From an uncultured Flavobacteriales bacterium (GTDB lineage: Bacteria; Bacteroidota; Bacteroidia; Flavobacteriales_E; Vicingaceae): 22,799 nt of DNA. Positions 17,490 to 22,799 of this stretch are shown in pieces. Within the stretch, counting starts at the first letter, position 1, and each line of letters opens with the position of its first letter. The stretch is from the NCBI GenBank assembly GCA_937925525.1, contig CALALS010000002.1:1-22799 (forward strand). The letters are read 5' to 3'. The notes under the pieces are model-generated. The model worked only from the letters and a program-made list of their open reading frames with translations, did not search any database and had not been told where the DNA came from. The translations under genes were made by a program, and so were the position numbers.

Positions 17490-20222
17490 ATGCGATTTTT
17501 ATTTGTTATACTATTTGGATTAACTGTAAATCAGCTTTTATCTCAAAAAATGGAGATTTATGGTGAGGTAGAAGACGATCTCACGAAAACCCCATTGTAC
17601 AGAGCTACTGTAGTTGTTTCAAGAATCACTGATTCAGTTTTAGTTGATTTTACAAGAACAGATAAAAATGGAGTATTTGAATTAAAAGAGCTAAAGCTTG
17701 ATACCATTCAGGTAATCATTTCACACCCAAACTATGGAGACAAGACACTCTATTTATTTGGTGACGAAAAAAACCACCGATTTGATTTAGGAAAATTTAC
17801 TCTTCCAGCTAAAAGTATTGATTTAAATGAATTTGTAATTTATGCTAATAGTGAACCAGTTTATTATAGCGGTGATACATTGATATACAATACCGATTCA
17901 TTTAAGGTTCATAATAATGCAACTGTGGAAGATTTACTAAAGAAACTTCCGGGAATACAAGTGGATGCGCAAGGAAAAATCACCTCACAAGGAGAACAAA
18001 TTGATAAAGTTTTAGTTGACGGAGATGAGTTTTTTGGTTCAGACCCAACTATTGCTACAAGAAACCTAAGCGCAAAAGGGCTTGAACAGGTTCAGATCTA
18101 TGAAAAGAAAGATGAAAATGCCACTGCAAACTCTGACAATGAGACTATAAAAGTATTGGATATAAAGCTAAAAGAAGGAGCAAAGAAAGGTTACTTTGGA
18201 AAGGTAAGTGCTGCCAGTGACTTCAATCAATTTTATGAAGGCGAAATGCTGGCTAATAAGTTTAACAAACAACAAAAAATATCTGTATTTGGTTTGGCTA
18301 CAAACACACCAAAAGCAGACTTTAACTTTAGTGATGCCTTTAAATTTAATGTTAATGGTGAGTCTAATGGCTACAGATGGGGAAATTCCTCAGACTATAA
18401 CACCAATGAAAATGGTATTCCGCAGACAATTAAAGGTGGTTTTTTTTATGCTGATAAATTCAAAAATAAAACCAAAATATCTATCAACTACCAATATAAC
18501 AAAAGTGAAATTAATAGCCTTTCAGATCAAAGAAGTCAATACTTTTTAGCTGACACATCTTATTATTCAGATTACTACGAAAATTCTAACAAACTGGCAG
18601 AGTCCCACTTATTAAATTCTAAAATAGAGTTTCAGTTAGACTCGTTAACAGAACTACATATTACTCCTAAAATAACTTATACGCTTAATAACTCAAACAA
18701 CAACAATACAACTACTTTCCTTAGTGAATTATTAGACTCCACCAGAATCACAAACACTTATACCTCTTCCGATGGAAACGGATATGATGCCACCGCCTTA
18801 CTAAAACTTATAAAAAAGTTTAAGAAGGAAGACCGAAGATTAGACATTTCATACCAAATAAATGCAATCAATAATATTAACGACAACTTTCTAGAAACTG
18901 AAGATCTGTTAATGACTGATACAGCTTCTACAATAATTAGTTTTGCAGACCAATACAAAAACTATGACAATACCAATATTAATCATTACACTGAGTTTGA
19001 ATACATAGAACCCATCACTAAAAAAATATCCATAGGTATTAATTATGATTTTGAATATAACACCAATAAACAAAACAAGAATACTTTCGACTTTATTAAT
19101 GGTGAATACAACTCATATAACGATAGTTTAAGTAACAACTTTACATCAGATAAAATATCTCATAGAACAGGTGGAAAATTTATTTACAATGTAAAAAAGC
19201 AACAATTAATAGCAGGTTCCTATCTTCAAAATCTAAGTTTAAACAACACTAACCTAATTACTCAAGAAAACACACATTTTAGCGTCAATAATATCCTTCC
19301 ATACCTACATTGGAACTATAGAATAAAGGATAACACAAGATTAAATTTTAGATACGACACTAAGTCTAATTCTCCTACAATCAATCAGCTTCAGCCTGTT
19401 CCTGACAATACCAATCCTAATCAAGTTGTAATAGGGAACCCTAATTTAAAAGCTAATTATAGACACAATGCAAATATATCTTTCAATCAATGGAGTATGA
19501 TAACTGGACGGTTTATATGGGCTAATGCGTTTTTTAGTGTTACTCAAAATGATTTTGCAAACTCAACTAATTTTGACCAGTATGGTAAGGCCACTATTCA
19601 AACAACTAATGTAAATGGAAATTATAATTTAGTTGGTAATATTGGAACAAACCTTCCGTTTTATAATAAAAAATTAACTCTTCGCCCTAACTACAACTAT
19701 TTCGAATATGCCTATTCAGGCTTCATTAACAATGAAAAAAACACAACAAAAAATATAAGTCACACTCCGGCATTTGGAATTGGAGTTGAATATAAGTTTT
19801 TTGAAATATCAGCCGATGCTAGCTATGTGATGAATAACCCTAGTTCTACTATCAACAATCAAAACAACCAACCTTATTCCACCGAAAAATACGAAGGTAG
19901 ATTAGTGTTAAATCTACCTGTCAAATTTAGGCTAATTACTGATTTAGAATACAACAAAAATAACAGAAGAGCACAAGGATATAATATAGAATACTTACTA
20001 TGGAATGCTTCGCTTGAAAAGTATTTTGGCAATCTGGAAAATACCATTATTTCTTTTCACGCAACTGACATATTAAACCAAAATATAAATGCAGACAGAA
20101 GCATATCTAACAATATTATAATAGACTCACGAACAAAAATAATATCCCGGTTTTTCTTACTAAAATTCACCTATAAATTTAACAGCACTAAAACAAAAGA
20201 AAAAGATGAATGGTGGCATTAA
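17490..20222 (+). CDS. TonB-receptor-like outer membrane beta-barrel protein (OMP_b-brl_3 type)
   Basis: This is a 910-aa outer-membrane protein. The signal peptide (1-18) is followed by Gln19. A carboxypeptidase-regulatory-like beta domain spans about 22-105 (TDSVLVDFTRTDKNGVFELK). A plug-like region follows at about 115-235, including TVEDLLKKLPGIQVDAQG, DKVLVDGDEFFGSDP and LEQVQIYEKK. The rest is a large barrel rich in Asn, Tyr and Thr, with the final strand FLLKFTYKF near the C-terminus. These features place it in the SusC-like/TonB-receptor superfamily subgroup with PF14905-type barrels. I see no convincing TonB box. It is not next to a SusD-like protein; instead it overlaps a GLPGLI gene by 17 bp, a pairing common in Bacteroidota. 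The transported ligand is unknown. Confidence 0.9.
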   Translation: MRFLFVILFGLTVNQLLSQKMEIYGEVEDDLTKTPLYRATVVVSRITDSVLVDFTRTDKNGVFELKELKLDTIQVIISHPNYGDKTLYLFGDEKNHRFDLGKFTLPAKSIDLNEFVIYANSEPVYYSGDTLIYNTDSFKVHNNATVEDLLKKLPGIQVDAQGKITSQGEQIDKVLVDGDEFFGSDPTIATRNLSAKGLEQVQIYEKKDENATANSDNETIKVLDIKLKEGAKKGYFGKVSAASDFNQFYEGEMLANKFNKQQKISVFGLATNTPKADFNFSDAFKFNVNGESNGYRWGNSSDYNTNENGIPQTIKGGFFYADKFKNKTKISINYQYNKSEINSLSDQRSQYFLADTSYYSDYYENSNKLAESHLLNSKIEFQLDSLTELHITPKITYTLNNSNNNNTTTFLSELLDSTRITNTYTSSDGNGYDATALLKLIKKFKKEDRRLDISYQINAINNINDNFLETEDLLMTDTASTIISFADQYKNYDNTNINHYTEFEYIEPITKKISIGINYDFEYNTNKQNKNTFDFINGEYNSYNDSLSNNFTSDKISHRTGGKFIYNVKKQQLIAGSYLQNLSLNNTNLITQENTHFSVNNILPYLHWNYRIKDNTRLNFRYDTKSNSPTINQLQPVPDNTNPNQVVIGNPNLKANYRHNANISFNQWSMITGRFIWANAFFSVTQNDFANSTNFDQYGKATIQTTNVNGNYNLVGNIGTNLPFYNKKLTLRPNYNYFEYAYSGFINNEKNTTKNISHTPAFGIGVEYKFFEISADASYVMNNPSSTINNQNNQPYSTEKYEGRLVLNLPVKFRLITDLEYNKNNRRAQGYNIEYLLWNASLEKYFGNLENTIISFHATDILNQNINADRSISNNIIIDSRTKIISRFFLLKFTYKFNSTKTKEKDEWWH

Positions 20223-20925
20223 AATAACCGTATTGTTTTTCTTTATTATTAGTTCTGAGTGCATTGGTCAAATTAACTCAGGTAAAATAATTTATGAGCG
20301 AAAGACTAATTTATTAAAGAAGTACAAAAATAATAATGAATGGATTAAGGAGAGAAACATTAAAGACAAAATTGATTTTTTTGAGTTAACTTTTAATGAT
20401 TCTCTTTCAGCTTATAAACCGCAAGAAAGTGAATTAAAAGAGCAAATGAGTTGGACTACATCAAAAAATCAGGTTTATCAAAACTTGAATTCAAAACAAA
20501 GTATTCAAATAAAAAATATTTGGGGAGAAAATTTTTATGTGGTAGACAGCTTAAGAAATAGAGAGTGGAAAATAACCAATAGCAAAAGAGAAATTTCAGG
20601 TTATATGTGTAGAAAAGCAATATGGCAGGCAAACGACAGTACCACTATATATGCCTGGTATACAGACTTTATCGTTAACTCCATTGGTCCTGAAACATTT
20701 ACCGGGTTGCCCGGAGCCATTCTGGGTTTAGCAACTGAAGACGGTGGTGTAGTCTTTTATGCCAAAAAAATTGAAGTTTATAAACCAAAAGTTAGTGAAT
20801 TAGAGCCTGAGAAAATGAAGAAAAAGACCTACTCTTATGAAGAACTAAAGACAATGGTAATGCAACAATATAAAGATTCTGAATGGGGTGAACGGCTTTT
20901 ACAAGAACACTTTGGGGTTTGGTGA
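20206..20925 (+). CDS. GLPGLI family exported protein
   Basis: This is a 239-aa protein with a signal peptide (1-21, cleavage before Gln22). The family pattern is clear: an N-terminal GKIIYERKT strand, ISGYMCRKAIW (130-140), WYTDFIVNSIGPETFTGLPG (151-170) and then AILGLATEDGG. The signature reads GLPGAI, with Ala replacing the usual Leu. The family is restricted largely to Bacteroidota and is of unknown function, probably periplasmic or outer-membrane-associated. Its ATG lies 17 bp inside the end of the barrel-protein gene in another frame, so the two are almost certainly co-transcribed and translationally coupled. I infer it assists or works with that receptor. Confidence 0.92.
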   Translation: MNGGIKITVLFFFIISSECIGQINSGKIIYERKTNLLKKYKNNNEWIKERNIKDKIDFFELTFNDSLSAYKPQESELKEQMSWTTSKNQVYQNLNSKQSIQIKNIWGENFYVVDSLRNREWKITNSKREISGYMCRKAIWQANDSTTIYAWYTDFIVNSIGPETFTGLPGAILGLATEDGGVVFYAKKIEVYKPKVSELEPEKMKKKTYSYEELKTMVMQQYKDSEWGERLLQEHFGVW

Positions 20926-20931
20926 TTACCA

Positions 20932-21711
20932 CTAGTAATAGTAATATTCCTGAGTTTTAGATTTGTATAGTGGAAGAATCCAACCCACTCTAAAACCGTA
21001 AAGAATATCTGTTCTTTGTTTTGTATCGTATTGCTGAGTATCAAAATTATACCCTCTCCTGTTATAGGTTAATGCATAATTGTATTCAAATCCACCATAA
21101 AAATTTACCATTCTGCTTTTACTTAAGAACACGTAACCTAAAAAGCCTTCAAAAGCCAATCCGTTACTTAAGCGATCGTAACCCTTTGCATATTCGCCCT
21201 CAATATTAGGTAAATTACTGTCTTTATACTGAAACTTAATTTTATGTTGCAAAAAACCAACTCCACCGTTTAATATAAATCCTGAGTTTTTATTTGGAGC
21301 CAACACGTTAAACATTCTTCCAAACGTAAACATGGTTGTAAAACCTCTTTCATCAAAAAATATCCTAGCCAATTCTCCATTTTCGTCAATAATATTGACA
21401 TAGTTAAATTTTTCATCGGTAGTAATTGTTAAATTACTTAAGATAGAATCTTCTACTAGTTTATTCCCCCAGATAAAAGTTCCTTTTAAACCAAATGTCC
21501 AATACTTTTTAGTCTTTATATTAAAGTGAAGCCCAATGTTTGAATTAAAACCAAAGCGGTCTTTTAAATCACCTTCGGGAAGTTGTGCGGCATAAGATAT
21601 TTTAATAAGTGGAGCAAAATAGCTAGAATCCTGGTATTTGTCATCTTGTGAAAAGATGTTAAAACTTATACCCAACAAAATAATAAATACTCCTAAAAAC
21701 CGTAATTTCAT
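20932..21711 (-). CDS. Small outer-membrane beta-barrel protein
   Basis: This is a 259-aa protein from the ATG at 21711. The signal peptide (1-21) is followed by Gln22. The remainder alternates polar and hydrophobic or aromatic residues in strands typical of an 8-10-strand barrel: IGLHFNIKTKKYWTFGLKG, FTTMFTFGRMFNV, GFILNGGVGFLQHKIKF, FLGYVFLSKSRMVNFYGG and YGFRVGWILPLY, with a YYYY end. I do not recognise a specific family or function. The frame extends upstream to a GTG at 21783, but that would bury the signal peptide, and a -7 promoter element lies between the two, so ATG 21711 is preferred. It converges on the GLPGLI gene with only 6 bp between stops and no obvious terminator. Confidence 0.85.
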   Translation of the reverse strand: MKLRFLGVFIILLGISFNIFSQDDKYQDSSYFAPLIKISYAAQLPEGDLKDRFGFNSNIGLHFNIKTKKYWTFGLKGTFIWGNKLVEDSILSNLTITTDEKFNYVNIIDENGELARIFFDERGFTTMFTFGRMFNVLAPNKNSGFILNGGVGFLQHKIKFQYKDSNLPNIEGEYAKGYDRLSNGLAFEGFLGYVFLSKSRMVNFYGGFEYNYALTYNRRGYNFDTQQYDTKQRTDILYGFRVGWILPLYKSKTQEYYYY

Positions 21712-21727
21712 ATCGACCACAAAGAAA

Positions 21728-21735
21728 CAAAAATA
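21728..21735 (-). promoter_or_regulatory. Candidate -7 element for the small barrel protein gene
   Basis: On the minus strand 21735-21728 reads TATTTTTG, matching TAnnTTTG. No TTTG is found 19 nt upstream. It predicts a start near 21720-21724 and a leader of about 10 nt. It lies inside the longer GTG-initiated frame and so argues for the ATG at 21711. Confidence 0.4.
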
Positions 21736-21847
21736 ATACTTATGTAGCTCCCTTAAATTAACTATATTCGCAAACTTAAACACGCTAAAGTGTGATTTAT
21801 TGTTGATATAGGTTATTAAGCCATAATATTTTACAAACTTTATTTAG

Positions 21848-22799
21848 ATGAAGGAAATAAGAATGGTTGACCTTCTTGGTCAATATGAAAACATACAAAC
21901 AGAGGTTGATAAAGCAGTTATTGATGTTATTCGTTCTACAGCTTTTATTAATGGCCCTGCGGTAAAAGAATTTCAGAAAGATTTAGAAAAGTATCTTGAT
22001 GTAAAGCATGTTATACCATGTGCAAATGGAACTGATGCTTTACAGATAGCCATGATGGCGCTTGGCTTAAAGCCCGGTGATGAGGTTATCACGGCTACTT
22101 TTACTTATGTTGCTACAGCTGAAGTTATTGCTTTACTTGGCTTAACCCCTGTTTTAGTTGATGTTGATCCGAATACATTTTGCATAGATGTTGATGCACT
22201 TGAAAGAAACATTACAAGCAAAACAAAAGCTATCGTTCCGGTTCATTTGTATGGTCAGTGTGCCAACATGGAAGCAATTATGGAAATTGCTGAAAAACAT
22301 AAGCTATTTGTAATTGAAGATACTGCTCAAGCTATTGGAAGTGAATATACTTTTAGTAATGGCGCAACTACAAAATCAGGAACCATTGGCGACATCGGTT
22401 GCACCTCTTTTTTCCCTTCAAAAAATTTAGGTTGTTACGGAGACGGTGGCGCAATATTTACCAATGATGATGAGCTAGCTAAAAAAATGAGAATGATTGC
22501 TAATCATGGTCAAAGCGTAAGATATTATCATGATGAAATTGGTGTAAACAGCAGGCTTGACACCATTCAAGCAGCAGTTTTAAAAATAAAGCTACAACAC
22601 TTAGATAAGTATTGTGAATTCAGAAACAATGCAGCCAAGTATTACAATTCAAGATTTGAAGACCATCCTAAAATTAAAGTTCCATTTATTGACCAAAAAA
22701 GCACACACGTATTTCATCAATATACTCTACAATTAACCGGAGTAGATAGAGACGGACTTCAAAAACACCTTGAAGCAAAAGGAATTCCTTCAATGATAT
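21848..22799 (+). CDS. DegT/DnrJ/EryC1/StrS sugar aminotransferase, WbpE-like (partial, runs off the right edge)
   Basis: About 317 residues are visible of an expected 360-380. This is a PLP-dependent enzyme that aminates a keto group on a nucleotide sugar in the cytoplasm. Motifs: start MKEIRMVDL, CANGTDALQIAMMALG (58-73), TFTYVATAEVIALLG (84-98), VHLYGQC (132-138), IEDTAQAIG (156-164, with PLP-ring Asp158), SFFPSKNLGCYGDGGA (187-202, with PLP Lys192) and GVNSRLDTIQAAVL (232-245). From memory, this is strikingly similar to Pseudomonas WbpE, which makes UDP-GlcNAc(3NH2)A for O-antigen, so a role in LPS or surface-polysaccharide sugar synthesis is likely. The exact substrate is an inference. 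It is divergent from the small barrel gene. No exact promoter is seen in the 64 bp between the upstream GTG-initiated frame and this start. Confidence 0.94.
   Translation, partial: MKEIRMVDLLGQYENIQTEVDKAVIDVIRSTAFINGPAVKEFQKDLEKYLDVKHVIPCANGTDALQIAMMALGLKPGDEVITATFTYVATAEVIALLGLTPVLVDVDPNTFCIDVDALERNITSKTKAIVPVHLYGQCANMEAIMEIAEKHKLFVIEDTAQAIGSEYTFSNGATTKSGTIGDIGCTSFFPSKNLGCYGDGGAIFTNDDELAKKMRMIANHGQSVRYYHDEIGVNSRLDTIQAAVLKIKLQHLDKYCEFRNNAAKYYNSRFEDHPKIKVPFIDQKSTHVFHQYTLQLTGVDRDGLQKHLEAKGIPSMI

Noticed and set aside
17490..20222. SusC of a polysaccharide utilisation locus
   Set aside because: No SusD-like protein, glycoside hydrolase or sensor is nearby, and the plug/barrel resembles the OMP_b-brl_3 subgroup rather than SusC.
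20926..20945. Small inverted repeat TGGT-GATT-ACCA between the convergent GLPGLI and barrel genes as a terminator
   Set aside because: The stem is only 4 bp and has no T run on either strand.
20932..21783. Longer start (GTG 21783) for the small barrel protein
   Set aside because: It would add 24 residues ahead of a complete signal peptide and lies upstream of a candidate promoter; ATG 21711 is better.

Overview
The window is AT-rich chromosomal DNA from a member of the Bacteroidota, most likely Flavobacteriales or a close relative. The evidence is the gene families (GLPGLI protein, OMP_b-brl_3 barrel, DUF3857 transglutaminases, TPR-SpoIIE phosphatase), promoters of the Bacteroidetes -33/-7 type (TTTG - 19 nt - TAnnTTTG), a lipoprotein with a Bacteroidetes surface-export signal, and Gln directly after the predicted signal-peptidase I site in all seven exported non-lipoproteins. 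I see no insertion sequence, phage gene, CRISPR array or rRNA. The organisation looks like core chromosome.

Layout. (1) 1-4127, minus: most of a very large alpha-2-macroglobulin-like lipoprotein, cut by the left edge. (2) 4128-4472: about 200 bp with divergent promoters, then tRNA-His(GTG) with its own strong promoter and a strong intrinsic terminator. (3) 4473-6563, plus: a TPR sensor fused through a membrane segment to a SpoIIE/PP2C-type serine phosphatase. (4) 13786-6560, minus: three exported proteins with 3-nt gaps, in transcription order a TPR plus 24-residue-repeat protein of 1100 aa, a DUF3857-transglutaminase with an intact Cys-His-Asp triad, and a paralogue that keeps the Cys but appears to have lost His and Asp. 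(5) 17376-13846, minus: waaA (Kdo transferase), an L,D-transpeptidase-like protein, a fructosamine-kinase-family protein and an unknown two-helix membrane protein, tightly packed. (6) 17490-20925, plus: a 910-aa TonB-receptor-like barrel protein overlapped by a GLPGLI protein. (7) 21711-20932, minus: a small outer-membrane beta-barrel protein. (8) 21848 to the right edge, plus: a DegT-family sugar aminotransferase close to WbpE.

The common theme is the cell envelope: LPS inner core (WaaA), peptidoglycan cross-linking (L,D-transpeptidase), outer-membrane proteins, a protease trap, and nucleotide-sugar synthesis. Region 4 is the best candidate for an undescribed system: a secreted repeat scaffold co-transcribed with an apparently active and an apparently inactive transglutaminase-fold protein. 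Its function cannot be read from sequence alone.
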